DNA from: CBDCWO01 sp965223405 | GTDB taxonomy: Bacteria; Bacteroidota; Bacteroidia; Chitinophagales; Saprospiraceae | Assembly (NCBI GenBank): GCA_965223405.1 | Contig: CBDCWO010000006.1 | Span: forward strand, 2,170,001 to 2,234,000 | Length of the DNA stretch: 64,000 nucleotides | Direction of reading: 5' to 3' | In this document: positions 10,283 through 19,374 of the stretch, in pieces | Numbering within the stretch: the stretch's first letter is position 1 | Layout: every line of letters begins with the position of its first letter | Position numbers and translations under genes: made by a program | The notes under the pieces: generated by a model | What the model was told of the DNA's origin: nothing | What the model saw: the letters and a program-made list of their open reading frames with translations, nothing else | Databases searched by the model: none

Positions 10283-10479
10283 TTTGTATATCTGCAGACC
10301 GGACCGAGCATACACCGTCCTACTATTGATTACAAGATGTTTGAACCCTCTTCTTTTTGTCTCCATCTTCTGCATATTAGTACTAAAACGACCGCTTTTT
10401 TAATATTAATGAGGAGATTTCTCAAAATACTGATCTATTCTATGACCAATTTTTAATTTTACGGTTGAAAATTAAAAAC

Positions 10480-11655
10480 ATGTATCCCAATCTATCGTAT
10501 TTCTTTCATGATTTATTTGGAACGGAGAAAGATAATTTCCTTTCAATTATAAACACTTTTGGGTTTTTTCTTGCCCTTGCTTTTCTGGCTTCGGCCTACG
10601 TGCTCTATTTGGAATTCAAGCGTAAAGAACGGGAAGGATTGCTTAAAGCACAAGTTGTAGAAAAAGTAGTAGGCAGAGGTCCGTCTATCATGGATCTTCT
10701 CGGTAACATTGTATTTGGTTTTATACTAGGTTGGAAGTTGGTATATGTTTTTCAAAATTTTGAAGCAGTCAAAGAGAATATTTCAGGTGCTTTTTTCTCT
10801 GGTGACGGAAATCTGGGTGCCGGAGTATTGGCTGCACTGATATTTGGTGGATTAAGGTATTGGGAATTAAAACGAAAGCAACTTCCTAAACCTGAAGTGC
10901 AAAAAATTAAGATTTTGCCCCATCAGATGGTGCCGGATATTACAGTGACCGCGGCTATTTCTGGTATAATAGGGGCTAAACTGTTTGCTCTTTTTGAAGG
11001 CCCTTCCACTTTTAGCTCTTTTCTTCAAGATCCTATCGGCCAACTCTTTTCAGGAAGCGGCTTGGCTATATATGGAGGATTGATTGTGGCTTTTATCGTT
11101 ACCTTCTACTATGTTAAGAAAAGGGGTTTAAGCACAATTCAGGTTATGGATTCCGTGGCGCCCGCCCTCATCATGGGATATGCCGTTGGAAGATTGGGAT
11201 GCCAATTTTCCGGTGATGGAGATTGGGGTATTGTCAATACCCTGGCAAAACCTGATTGGTTTGTGTTTCCCGATTGGATGTGGGCCTATGATTATCCTCG
11301 CAATGTATTGGAACAGGGTATCCCCATAGAAGGTTGTGAAGGAATTTACTGTAATCGGCTGAGAGAACCGGTTTTTCCAACTCCACTCTATGAAGCCATT
11401 GCTTCTTTTGTCATTTTTGCGATCTTGTGGATCCTTAGAAAACGCGTAAAAATAGCGGGAATGCTCTTTTTCATCTATTGCATTTTCAATGGACTTGAAC
11501 GATATTGGGTAGAAAAAATCAGGGTAAACGAAAAAATTGACTTCCTTGGGATGCACGCTACCCAAGCTGAAATAATAGCCGTAATGGTCTTTGTGGTGGG
11601 AGTCGTTGGAGTGCTATGGTTGTGGCTGAAAAAACCTTTTGGAATAAATACATGA
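10480..11655 (+). CDS. lgt: Prolipoprotein diacylglyceryl transferase
   Basis: This inner-membrane enzyme transfers diacylglycerol from phosphatidylglycerol to the lipobox cysteine of prolipoproteins, the first step of lipoprotein maturation. The 391-residue protein has several hydrophobic helices. The family signature region reads MGYAVGRLGCQFSGDGDWG, followed by FPTPLYEAIASF, matching the essential Arg and Pro-x-x-Tyr-Glu regions of Lgt. I chose the ATG giving MYPNLSYFFHDL, typical for Bacteroidota Lgt, rather than an in-frame TTG five codons upstream. Several likely clients are encoded in this window (SusD, the sulfatase, the propeller protein and others). Confidence 0.93.
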   Translation: MYPNLSYFFHDLFGTEKDNFLSIINTFGFFLALAFLASAYVLYLEFKRKEREGLLKAQVVEKVVGRGPSIMDLLGNIVFGFILGWKLVYVFQNFEAVKENISGAFFSGDGNLGAGVLAALIFGGLRYWELKRKQLPKPEVQKIKILPHQMVPDITVTAAISGIIGAKLFALFEGPSTFSSFLQDPIGQLFSGSGLAIYGGLIVAFIVTFYYVKKRGLSTIQVMDSVAPALIMGYAVGRLGCQFSGDGDWGIVNTLAKPDWFVFPDWMWAYDYPRNVLEQGIPIEGCEGIYCNRLREPVFPTPLYEAIASFVIFAILWILRKRVKIAGMLFFIYCIFNGLERYWVEKIRVNEKIDFLGMHATQAEIIAVMVFVVGVVGVLWLWLKKPFGINT

Positions 11656-11988
11656 CAATCCAATCATGATTCAGGCCGAATAAGGATGTGATTTTTGGTA
11701 CAATTAATTCAAGTTGTGCTTTATTAAGAAGGGGTCTGATGTCATTAACCAGAGGTTTCAACTTGCCAAAAACCCTTTTTTGCCAGCCTACACCTTTTTA
11801 AGGTATATCAACCTAGTGTCGAATAGAACTATCCAAGTTTCTCAGTGTGTTTTGGTTAACTCTTATTTTGGAGACAGGGGAATAGGAGTGGATTAAATGA
11901 CCCCAGCGGGGTCAAAATACGTTGGTCAGGCAAAGGATTACCGCATTTACCCAGCGGGATTGAATTATAAATCAACTGAGTTAATTAG
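11656..11988. other. Intergenic gap between convergent lgt and the CotH-like gene
   Basis: I see no gene in this 333-base gap. It holds a short perfect hairpin at 11899-11913 and a second copy of its core (CCCAGCGGG, at 11950-11958), 48 bases further on. No T-tract follows the hairpin in either direction, so it is not a classical terminator. Confidence 0.6.
11899..11913. repeat. Small GC-rich inverted repeat between convergent genes
   Basis: GACCCC and GGGGTC flank a 3-base loop (AGC). The GC-rich stem stands out in an AT-rich intergenic region and its core recurs at 11950-11958. It could help end transcription from either converging gene, but no poly-T follows. Confidence 0.45.
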
Positions 11989-12999
11989 TTAGTTAGGTCT
12001 TCTCACTTCCCGGCACTGTTTAGTAAAGATATTTTTAGTATACTTTTCATTTTCAAACACCTCTAAAGATCGTTCCAGGTATTTGGTAAATCCTTTGACT
12101 TCTTTAGGAACCAGTCGCGGACTACTTGTTGCAATAGCCAAAATTTCATCTTTCTTGGAAAGAATTAGTTGTCTCGCCCGTTCACATTGATCTTCAGTAA
12201 GGCAAGTACCACGATTATATCTTTCTGCTACCGATTTGATAGGTAAGCTTTCATGGGGTACTGCATAATTGGCATTGACGATTCCCGCATAATCAAAATC
12301 ATATGGTACCGGGATAAAATTATCCCGAGTAGCCACCACGACACAATTATGCAGGTTTCCAACTGCCCAATCCGAGTTACCAATCAAATACTCAAATAAA
12401 GTCATAGTAGCTAGTTGTGTGCTATCCATTTTGTAAGCTGGCATCGTGGAGGGACCATATTCCTTGCCTCCTAGTTTTGAAGCCAATTGATCTTCATTTT
12501 CAAGCATGATTGCGGGACGTACATGAGGTTTGTATTTACCATTAACGTCCTGATACTCGATATCAATTAACATCGATCGAAAGGATAAATCTGTAATGGT
12601 TTCGTAAATCTTATAAGCCAAATACTCCTTGGTCAGTACTTGTTCGTGGTAATTGGTGTTTTTACAGCAATTGGCAATTTTGACCGTGTTCGGTTCTTTG
12701 GTAATTAATTTTGCCTTTTTGAATTTTATTTTGAACGGAGGATAATAACAATTGGCTTTGCGCGCATTGCCCCGGGTACGGACTTCTACTTTAAACGTGT
12801 CTACCGAATTAGCATCCTTAACAATAAATGTACCGGGCTGATACTCCTCCATCTCCTTCTTTTGAATCAGCACTTTCAAATCGGTGATCAGGATACAGGT
12901 AGGGTTTTCCTTTTGATAAAGAACATCGAAAATCGTTTGACCTGATACGGTCGATCCCATGCCATAGAGCATAAAACAAAAAGCAATCCATTTTTTCAT
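11989..12999 (-). CDS. Secreted CotH-like protein (atypical kinase fold, putative)
   Basis: I chose the ATG giving MKKWIAFCFMLYGMG, a signal peptide ending near TVSGQ. An upstream ATG at 13035 forms an ATGA overlap with the glycosyltransferase stop and is a real alternative start (12 more residues). The mature part shows CotH-like landmarks: VEVRTRGNARKANCYYPPFK early, then CCKNTNYHEQVLTKEYLAYK, and late SDWAVGNLHN followed by IPVPYDFDYAG, which resembles the metal-binding aspartate region. CotH proteins are spore-coat or secreted protein kinases. The assignment comes from motif order only, and function here is open. It probably shares a transcript with the glycosyltransferase. Confidence 0.5.
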   Translation of the reverse strand: MKKWIAFCFMLYGMGSTVSGQTIFDVLYQKENPTCILITDLKVLIQKKEMEEYQPGTFIVKDANSVDTFKVEVRTRGNARKANCYYPPFKIKFKKAKLITKEPNTVKIANCCKNTNYHEQVLTKEYLAYKIYETITDLSFRSMLIDIEYQDVNGKYKPHVRPAIMLENEDQLASKLGGKEYGPSTMPAYKMDSTQLATMTLFEYLIGNSDWAVGNLHNCVVVATRDNFIPVPYDFDYAGIVNANYAVPHESLPIKSVAERYNRGTCLTEDQCERARQLILSKKDEILAIATSSPRLVPKEVKGFTKYLERSLEVFENEKYTKNIFTKQCREVRRPN

Positions 13000-13031
13000 T
13001 GGTATATAAAATTTGACTTCCTTGAAGTTAT

Positions 13032-14135
13032 TCATTTTCCAGCATTTTTCAAAACCTGATATACCTGCGCTGCTGCTAAATCCCAATTGAATTTCTTTAC
13101 TTGTTGTACTCCAACGTCAATTAATGTTTGACGAAAATGATCGTCTTGATATATCTTTTCCATCGCCCGGTAGATTTCGTCAATATCCGTTGGATCTACT
13201 AATATGCCCGCGTTTCCAGCTATCTCAGGCATAGAAGCAAGATTTGAAGTAATAAAAGGGACTTTGCTTGCCATCGCCTCCACCAAAGGAAATCCAAATC
13301 CTTCAAATAATGATGGGTACAGAACACCGATCGAGCCATTCATTAGTTCTGCCAAAACTGAATCCGGAACTGATCCTTTAAATTGTATATTGTTTCTGGC
13401 TATTGATTGCCGATAGGTTGTCATGATGGGGGTAGTTTTCCAAGCTATTCTTCCTACTATCAATAAATCTACATCCTGACTTACCTGTTTGTAAAACAAC
13501 TCAAAAGCCTGAATCGTTCTTTGCAGATTTTTTCTTGGGTGTATTGAACCCACATATAAGAAATACGGCGTTTCGTTAGATATGGTTTTATTTTGATTTT
13601 GAAAGAACAAATCCCGAGGGGCATTGTACACCACCCTTGTTTTGAATTTCGTATTTGGGAACTTTTGGTGGATATCATTTTCAGAAAATTTTGATACTGT
13701 TATAATTGTATCGGCTTTTTGGCAAAATTTGGGTGTATTCTTATGATAATAGCGCAGCATGGTTGCACTTATCAAATCGGGATAATGTAGATACGACAAA
13801 TCATGAATCGTTAATACTGTCGGAATGGGACTTCTAAGGCTACAAAATCCATCCGGAGAAAAAAATACCTTGGGCTGTATTTTTCTAAATACCCTTGGTA
13901 AGGCATATTCAAACCATATTTTAAAAAGTGTCGGATGTCGTGCCGGAGGTCTAACAAGCACAGGTTTTACATTTTCAGCATAAATAAATGATTTATCGAA
14001 GGGACGATCAAATAATAAATAAAATGTGGTTTCAGGATGTTTTAAAACCATCCGCCTTGTCAGTTCGTGAGTATACCATCCAACGCCTTCAAGTTTATCT
14101 TTAAGCAAAAACCTCGTATTAATGGCTATTTTCAT
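13032..14135 (-). CDS. GT4-family glycosyltransferase
   Basis: This 367-residue cytoplasmic GT-B enzyme would transfer a sugar from a nucleotide-sugar donor, probably in surface polysaccharide or glycoprotein glycan synthesis. The N-terminal half begins MKIAINTRFLL and contains LEGVGWYTHEL. The donor domain has YVGSIHPRKNLQRTIQAFE, a characteristic GT4 strand, and SLFEGFGFPLVEAMASKVP with the E-x7-E-type nucleotide-sugar site. It lies immediately upstream of, and overlaps or nearly touches, the CotH-like gene. Donor and acceptor cannot be assigned. Confidence 0.88.
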   Translation of the reverse strand: MKIAINTRFLLKDKLEGVGWYTHELTRRMVLKHPETTFYLLFDRPFDKSFIYAENVKPVLVRPPARHPTLFKIWFEYALPRVFRKIQPKVFFSPDGFCSLRSPIPTVLTIHDLSYLHYPDLISATMLRYYHKNTPKFCQKADTIITVSKFSENDIHQKFPNTKFKTRVVYNAPRDLFFQNQNKTISNETPYFLYVGSIHPRKNLQRTIQAFELFYKQVSQDVDLLIVGRIAWKTTPIMTTYRQSIARNNIQFKGSVPDSVLAELMNGSIGVLYPSLFEGFGFPLVEAMASKVPFITSNLASMPEIAGNAGILVDPTDIDEIYRAMEKIYQDDHFRQTLIDVGVQQVKKFNWDLAAAQVYQVLKNAGK

Positions 14136-14197
14136 TACCTTTCGGAACTTAGGATTGTAAATGTAACTGTTTATTTACAACAAAATAAAAATGAAAA

Positions 14198-15799
14198 ATG
14201 CCTTCAAGTGATGTACTCATAATGGGATCCGGGGTTGCCGGATTAAGTGTAGCGATCAAGCTGGCCATCGAACGTCCCGACCTCCAAATCACAGTACTTA
14301 CCAAAACCTATCAAAATGAGAGTAATACACGATATGCACAAGGTGGTGTGGCTACAGTCTGGGATTTTGAAAATGATACCTATGAAAAACATGTAGCCGA
14401 CACTCTGGATGCAGGAGATGGACTTTGTGATAAGCAAATTGTCGACATAGTCGTAAGAGAAGGTCATGAAAGGGTAAAAGAAATAATATCCTGGGGCACA
14501 CGATTTGACAAAAACCTCACTGATTCCTATGATTTAGGACGCGAAGGAGGGCATACCGAAAACCGTATACTGCACTATAAGGACTTGACTGGATGGGAAA
14601 TCCAGAGAGCCTTATCAGCAAAGGCTGAAAAACTTAAAAATATCACCATCTATGAACACTATTTTGCAATAAATCTATTGACCCAACACCACCTGGGATA
14701 TAATTTGACCCGGGTTACACCTGGGATTGAATGTTATGGGGCATATGTTTTAAACCGCGAGACTCATGAGACGGAAACGTTCATTGCAAAAACTACGGTT
14801 TTAGCAACCGGTGGAGCGGGTCAAATATATCGCGCTTCAACTAATCCGGTAATCGCGACCGGAGATGGTATTGCCATGATGTATAGAGCCAAAGGACGTT
14901 TGTCAAATATGGAATTTGTTCAGTTCCATCCTACCTCTTTATACAATCCGGCGGGAGAAAATCCATCCTTTTTGATTTCTGAAGCGGTAAGGGGATTTGG
15001 CGGGATCCTCAAGGATCAAGACGGCAAGGAATTTATGCAAAAATACGATCCACGTAAATCTTTGGCTCCAAGGGACATTGTAGCTCGTGCGATCGATAAT
15101 GAAATGAAAGTCAGAGGTGTCGATTTTGTGTATTTGGATTGTAGATTTCTGGATAAAGATGCTTTTATCAAACATTTCCCAACCATTTATGATACCTGTA
15201 TTCATCAGGGCGTAGATCCTATGAAAGATATGATTCCAGTAGTGCCTGCGTGTCACTATTTTTGTGGTGGAATCTTGGTAGATGAATATGGTAATACCTC
15301 AATCAACAATCTTTATTCCGGAGGAGAATGCACAAGCTCTGGTCTTCATGGCGCAAACCGCCTGGCCTCCAATTCCCTTTTGGAAGGGTTGGTTTTTGGT
15401 CATCGAATAGCCATAGATATTGCTAAAAAGATTGACCAGTTATCCTTGCAAACCGGGATTCCAAACTGGGATGCCAGAGGCACCTCAGAACCTCAGGAGA
15501 TGGTATTGATTACCCAGAGCTGGAAAGAACTGAAAGAAATAATGAGCTCCTATGTTGGAATTGTTCGCTCCAATGTCAGGTTAAAAAGAGCTATGGATCG
15601 ATTAAGTCTACTTTATCAGGAAACCGAACTTTTATATAACACAACCATCCTTTCCCCTCAACTTTGTGAATTGAGAAATCTGATCACTATTGGGTATCTC
15701 GTTACACGTTGTGCAGCCATGAGAAATGAGAGTCGAGGTTTACATTTTACAACCGATTATCCGGAGAAGCAACCATTTTTGGAAAATACCTACTTATAG
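14198..15799 (+). CDS. nadB: L-aspartate oxidase
   Basis: This FAD enzyme oxidises L-aspartate to iminoaspartate, the first step of de novo NAD synthesis with NadA. The 533-residue protein begins with the dinucleotide-binding site GSGVAG at 10-15. It has NTRYAQGGVA at about 43-52, the region that separates NadB/SdhA-type flavoproteins, then EFVQFHPTSLYNP, RDIVARAIDNEM and HGANRLASNSLLEGLVFG near the FAD. It carries the extended C-terminal helical domain expected for NadB. nadA and nadC are not in the window, so the gene stands alone between minus-strand blocks. Confidence 0.93.
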   Translation: MPSSDVLIMGSGVAGLSVAIKLAIERPDLQITVLTKTYQNESNTRYAQGGVATVWDFENDTYEKHVADTLDAGDGLCDKQIVDIVVREGHERVKEIISWGTRFDKNLTDSYDLGREGGHTENRILHYKDLTGWEIQRALSAKAEKLKNITIYEHYFAINLLTQHHLGYNLTRVTPGIECYGAYVLNRETHETETFIAKTTVLATGGAGQIYRASTNPVIATGDGIAMMYRAKGRLSNMEFVQFHPTSLYNPAGENPSFLISEAVRGFGGILKDQDGKEFMQKYDPRKSLAPRDIVARAIDNEMKVRGVDFVYLDCRFLDKDAFIKHFPTIYDTCIHQGVDPMKDMIPVVPACHYFCGGILVDEYGNTSINNLYSGGECTSSGLHGANRLASNSLLEGLVFGHRIAIDIAKKIDQLSLQTGIPNWDARGTSEPQEMVLITQSWKELKEIMSSYVGIVRSNVRLKRAMDRLSLLYQETELLYNTTILSPQLCELRNLITIGYLVTRCAAMRNESRGLHFTTDYPEKQPFLENTYL

Positions 15800-15983
15800 C
15801 AGATTCCGGGTTAAGTAAAAAAATAGATTCTCCTAAAATAATTTTGATGATTTTATAAATTATTCAAATAACTTATTTATACAATTCCTCATTAATAATT
15901 CTTTAAACATATAAAATTAAAAATGTGAATTATTTAAATATTTCACTTGCGTTTTGGCAAGGATTATGCTTAATTATCCAATG

Positions 15984-16063
15984 TAAAGCATCTTTCAATA
16001 GAGAAGATAAGCTTTATTAAGAGATCGGTCCGTCGGGGGGTAAGGACCGATCTCAATTTTTTT
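15984..16063 (+). ncRNA. Candidate small structured RNA or nadB 3' UTR ending in a strong terminator
   Basis: Two hairpins follow one another. The first pairs TAAAGC (15984-15989) plus ATCTT with AAGAT plus GCTTTA (16004-16016), with a 9-base loop and a 2-base bulge. Four bases later comes a perfect 11-base-pair GC-rich stem, then seven Ts. The element lies about 185 bases after nadB, long for a simple terminator spacing, so an independent RNA or a processed 3' UTR is possible. No clear promoter was identified for it. Confidence 0.4.
16021..16063 (+). terminator. Rho-independent terminator downstream of nadB
   Basis: A perfect 11-base-pair stem starts GAGATCGGTCC (16021-16031) and closes at 16044-16054, with a 12-base G-rich loop. 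Two As and seven Ts (16057-16063) follow. This is a textbook intrinsic terminator reading rightward. Confidence 0.88.
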
Positions 16064-16401
16064 ACACACCACTTCATTTGTTAGCCATTATCCCTCGTTG
16101 GACACCCTATTTAAACGACAAAACACTTCTCAATTCACCAATTGCATTCTTAATGAATGAAGTTTAAAAACACATTGCCTTCTCAACTGGGTTATTACAC
16201 CAATCGCACCAATTAATTGGAAAGCTAAAAAAGTATTGGTTAGTACAAGGTCTTGATACCCTGCTACATCGCTGTTGATTTATTATCTAAGGGATCATGA
16301 CCTCTCGGAAGTCCCAGTATGGGATTGCAGTTTAGTCAGTGCGTCAATTTAAGCTTGTCTTAGCCCTAGAAAACCAGGTAGAGAATACTTTATAACTAGC
16401 C

Positions 16402-18000
16402 CTAATTACTGGTTTCCATATCCACTTCGATCCGTTTGTCTCGATTTGCTAGCTCCCAGGAGGTATAAAATATATGACGAGCTACTCTTTCCATCTTTTC
16501 ATAGTTGATCTTGTCGACAGTATCACCGGGTTGGTGATAATCCTCATGAGTTCCACTAAAATAAAATATCGATGGAATATTTTTCTTGGCAAAATTGTAG
16601 TGATCGGATCGATAATAATACCGATTGGGATCGTCTTCAGCATTATAGGTATAATCCAACTCAAGATTACTGTATTTACGATTCGCCGTCTCATTAATGT
16701 TATGCAATTCCGAAGAGAGGCGATCTGCGCCTATTACATATATGTAATAAGGATTATTCTGGTGTTTTTCATCCACTCTTCCGACCATATCAATATTCAC
16801 ATTTGCGATGGTATTCTTAAGTGGGAAAATAGGGTTATCAGTGTAATACTGAGATCCCAACAATCCTTTTTCTTCTCCGGTTACCCACATACACAATACA
16901 CTTCTTCTGGGCCCAAATCCATTCTTTTGGGCAAAGTGATAGGCTTCCGCGATGTCCATTAAGGTTACTGATCCACTTCCGTTGTCATCTGCGCCATTAA
17001 AAATGACATCGCCGCGTTTGCCTATATGGTCATAATGAGCAGTAATAATTACAATTTCATCTTTCAATTCAGGATCTGAGCCTGGAATTAAGGCCAAAAT
17101 GTTTTCATGCTGTTTTTCAACAATCGTTTTCTTTTGACTAAGGGTAACTTCAACCGGAAGAATTACCGGTTTGGATTTTCCCTTTTGAGTCATTTTATTT
17201 CTTGCCTTAATGATCTTTTTCTGTTTATCACCTATTAATTTCTTAAACATGGTCGTCGAAATATAAAAGTGATTGGCATAATCTGATTCATCATTGATAC
17301 CTCGGGGTTTTTGCAACCGCAATCCTCTTGACATTAATCGTCTTCGGTTGTTTCCCAGGTTTTTTGTCAATTGATCATCAACTATTAGTACAGCTTTTAC
17401 TCCTTTTGATTTAGCAGTTCTCAATTTTCTCAGAATCGAACTGGACCAACTAGAAAGATCTGTACTCCCTGTGATCTGTGATATTCCATCGGTATTTACC
17501 GGCTCTCCTTTATAGAATACAACCACTTTATTCGTTACATCTGCTTTAATATAATCACTATATTTGGAATCATCAATTCCATATCCCAGGAAAACTATTT
17601 CCTGAGTTGTAAATTCAGGCATTTGACCGTTAAGATTCATAAAGGCATAATAATCCTTCATAAATTTAAATTCTTCCCCGTCGATTTTTACTTTAATATT
17701 ATCCCATCCCGAAGCATAAAAAGGAATGGGCTGAAAATATTCATTTTTGTTATTGTATGGCCGAATGCCCATTTTTTCCAGTTCACCTGCGATATATCTG
17801 GCTGCTTTGCGATTGGCTTCAGTACCCAATTCGCGACCTTCCATATTGTCCGATGCCAACACGGTTAATCTATTTTTTAAATCCTTTTGAGAAATGGTTT
17901 CCGCGATAAATCGAGCTGAATCAATTGTTGGTTTAACCTCGGGTTGACCCCAGCTAAGATTTGCCAAACTTACAGCAAAAATGAGGATCCAATTTTTCAT
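16402..18000 (-). CDS. Secreted M28-family zinc aminopeptidase with PA-like insert
   Basis: I chose the ATG giving MKNWILIFAVSLANLSWGQ, a clear signal peptide that clears the rpiB stop by 11 bases; the longer frame overlaps rpiB. The catalytic domain has the M28 metal ligands in order: TAHYDHIGKRG (His and Asp), FNGADDNGSGS (bridging Asp), GEEKGLLGS (catalytic Glu pair), NIDMVGR (Asp) and a final His in THEDYHQPGDT. The middle section (about 130-290) is the protease-associated-like insert usual in this subgroup. It releases N-terminal amino acids outside the cell or in the periplasm. It is last in a four-gene minus-strand run. Confidence 0.92.
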   Translation of the reverse strand: MKNWILIFAVSLANLSWGQPEVKPTIDSARFIAETISQKDLKNRLTVLASDNMEGRELGTEANRKAARYIAGELEKMGIRPYNNKNEYFQPIPFYASGWDNIKVKIDGEEFKFMKDYYAFMNLNGQMPEFTTQEIVFLGYGIDDSKYSDYIKADVTNKVVVFYKGEPVNTDGISQITGSTDLSSWSSSILRKLRTAKSKGVKAVLIVDDQLTKNLGNNRRRLMSRGLRLQKPRGINDESDYANHFYISTTMFKKLIGDKQKKIIKARNKMTQKGKSKPVILPVEVTLSQKKTIVEKQHENILALIPGSDPELKDEIVIITAHYDHIGKRGDVIFNGADDNGSGSVTLMDIAEAYHFAQKNGFGPRRSVLCMWVTGEEKGLLGSQYYTDNPIFPLKNTIANVNIDMVGRVDEKHQNNPYYIYVIGADRLSSELHNINETANRKYSNLELDYTYNAEDDPNRYYYRSDHYNFAKKNIPSIFYFSGTHEDYHQPGDTVDKINYEKMERVARHIFYTSWELANRDKRIEVDMETSN

Positions 18001-18011
18001 TTTAGTCAATT

Positions 18012-18452
18012 TTAACAATTTGAGATTTTATTCACACGCCTGGTATGTCTTCCTCCTTCAAAAGGAGTATCCAGAAACGTTTGGACCATATCCTTGGCAC
18101 TTCCTTCGGATATAAAACGTGCTGGTAAGCATATTATGTTGGCGTCATTATGGGACCTGGCTAATTTAGCGATTTCCGTATTCCAGGAAACAGCTGCCCG
18201 GATGTTTAGATGTTTGTTAGCAGTCATCGCTACACCATTAGCACTTCCACAGATCAAGATCCCATATGCAGCTTGTCCCGCCTCAATAGCCTCGGCGACG
18301 GGATGTACGAAATCCGGATAATCTACAGAATCATCGGAGTGAGTCCCAAAATCAAGAATTGAAATTTCTTCCCCCAATGTTTTTAGATGACTTAACACAG
18401 CCTCTTTAAGCAGATACCCTGCATGATCACATCCCAATGCTATTTTCGTCAT
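18012..18452 (-). CDS. rpiB: Ribose-5-phosphate isomerase B
   Basis: This enzyme interconverts ribose-5-phosphate and ribulose-5-phosphate in the non-oxidative pentose phosphate pathway. The 146-residue protein has the family hallmarks: GCDHAGYLLKEAV at 7-19 (Asp9, His10) and the catalytic Cys68 in CGSANGVAMTANK, followed by RSHNDANIICLPARF. The usual CGTG-type loop is CGSA here, still within family variation. Its ATG overlaps the methyltransferase stop as ATGA, so the two are translationally coupled. Confidence 0.93.
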   Translation of the reverse strand: MTKIALGCDHAGYLLKEAVLSHLKTLGEEISILDFGTHSDDSVDYPDFVHPVAEAIEAGQAAYGILICGSANGVAMTANKHLNIRAAVSWNTEIAKLARSHNDANIICLPARFISEGSAKDMVQTFLDTPFEGGRHTRRVNKISNC

Positions 18453-19360
18453 CTCTTTTTTAAAATATAAATTATCGAACTGGATTTGCTGGATGCAAAA
18501 ATACTATTTAGGTTGGACAAAGAGGCTATGATGAGCGCTCTAATCATTCCCAAAATTCCAGAATCCCGATATTTCTCACTGAGTATCGAAACGTAATACG
18601 CATCGAATGGCATCCTGTGGATCTTCTCTAATTTGAATTCCGGGAGAAAGAGGTTTTCAATATCCGTCTGGCTAAAGTGCCAAAGATGGCGAGGAACATC
18701 AAATGCTGCCCAATATTTACCATAATATCTGGCATCAAAACTTTTTCGATTAGGTACAGCAACTACCAATATTCCCTCCGGAGCCAGGGCATTGATTAAA
18801 TCTGCTTTTAGTTCTAAGAGATCATGTACATGCTCCAATACATGCCATAGGGTAATTACCTGAAAATGTTGATGATAAGATTTAATTTTATCCGGAGGCC
18901 CTGCTTTGATTTTAAAAAGTTCATAGGCTTTCTCTCTGGCAGCTGGGCTGATCTCCAAAGCAGTAACATTCCAACCAGACTTGCTCATTTGTTGAGCAAA
19001 ATATCCGGTTCCAGTTCCATAATCCAAAAGATTGCCGCTAGGGTACTGTTTTTCTACCAACTTCTGTTTCCGAGAAAGCATCAATTTTCTAATCCGGTGG
19101 TAGATGTTGTTTATAATTCCTTTGTCCGTATCGGAGTGGGATATATAAATATTTGAATCATAATACCTGCCAATTTTTTCCAATATGGGAGTATCCTGGG
19201 TGAATACAAAACCACAATCTCTGCAATTCCATAGCCCAAATGATTCTCTGCTTATGGAAAAATCTTTGATCTCTTTCCAGGTTTGGACTCTCTTACTGTT
19301 GCAGACCGGGCAGTTCTGATAATGAATGATCGGGTCACGGTTTACAGTTTTTTCCTTCAT
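18449..19360 (-). CDS. Class I SAM-dependent methyltransferase with N-terminal zinc ribbon
   Basis: The 303-residue protein has a zinc-ribbon-like knuckle (Cys17, Cys20, Cys46, Cys49), then a Rossmann methyltransferase domain with LLDYGTGTGYFAQQM (SAM motif I), VTALEISPAAREKA and the WHVLEHVHD segment typical of Methyltransf_23-type enzymes. Such proteins often methylate sugars or polyketide-like intermediates in surface glycan loci. The neighbouring DUF2723 glycosyltransferase-like gene, 14 bases upstream, agrees with a glycan-related role. The substrate is not predictable. Confidence 0.85.
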   Translation of the reverse strand: MKEKTVNRDPIIHYQNCPVCNSKRVQTWKEIKDFSISRESFGLWNCRDCGFVFTQDTPILEKIGRYYDSNIYISHSDTDKGIINNIYHRIRKLMLSRKQKLVEKQYPSGNLLDYGTGTGYFAQQMSKSGWNVTALEISPAAREKAYELFKIKAGPPDKIKSYHQHFQVITLWHVLEHVHDLLELKADLINALAPEGILVVAVPNRKSFDARYYGKYWAAFDVPRHLWHFSQTDIENLFLPEFKLEKIHRMPFDAYYVSILSEKYRDSGILGMIRALIIASLSNLNSIFASSKSSSIIYILKKR

Positions 19361-19374
19361 TCCCTCAATCCTTC

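Larger units (their letters stand above)
15800..16401. other. 600-base AT-rich intergenic region with structured RNA candidate
   Basis: No protein gene is supported. The first 250 bases end in two consecutive hairpins and a T-tract (15984-16063, annotated separately). The remainder is AT-rich and unremarkable apart from ATGAAGTTTAAAAA at 16157, a shortened relative of a motif found in four other intergenic regions. Confidence 0.6.

Noticed and set aside
11128..11565. 145-codon frame antisense to lgt
   Set aside because: Shadow of a well-supported gene; no domain or start context.
16474..16962. 162-codon frame antisense to the M28 peptidase gene
   Set aside because: Shadow frame; the sense strand carries complete catalytic motifs.
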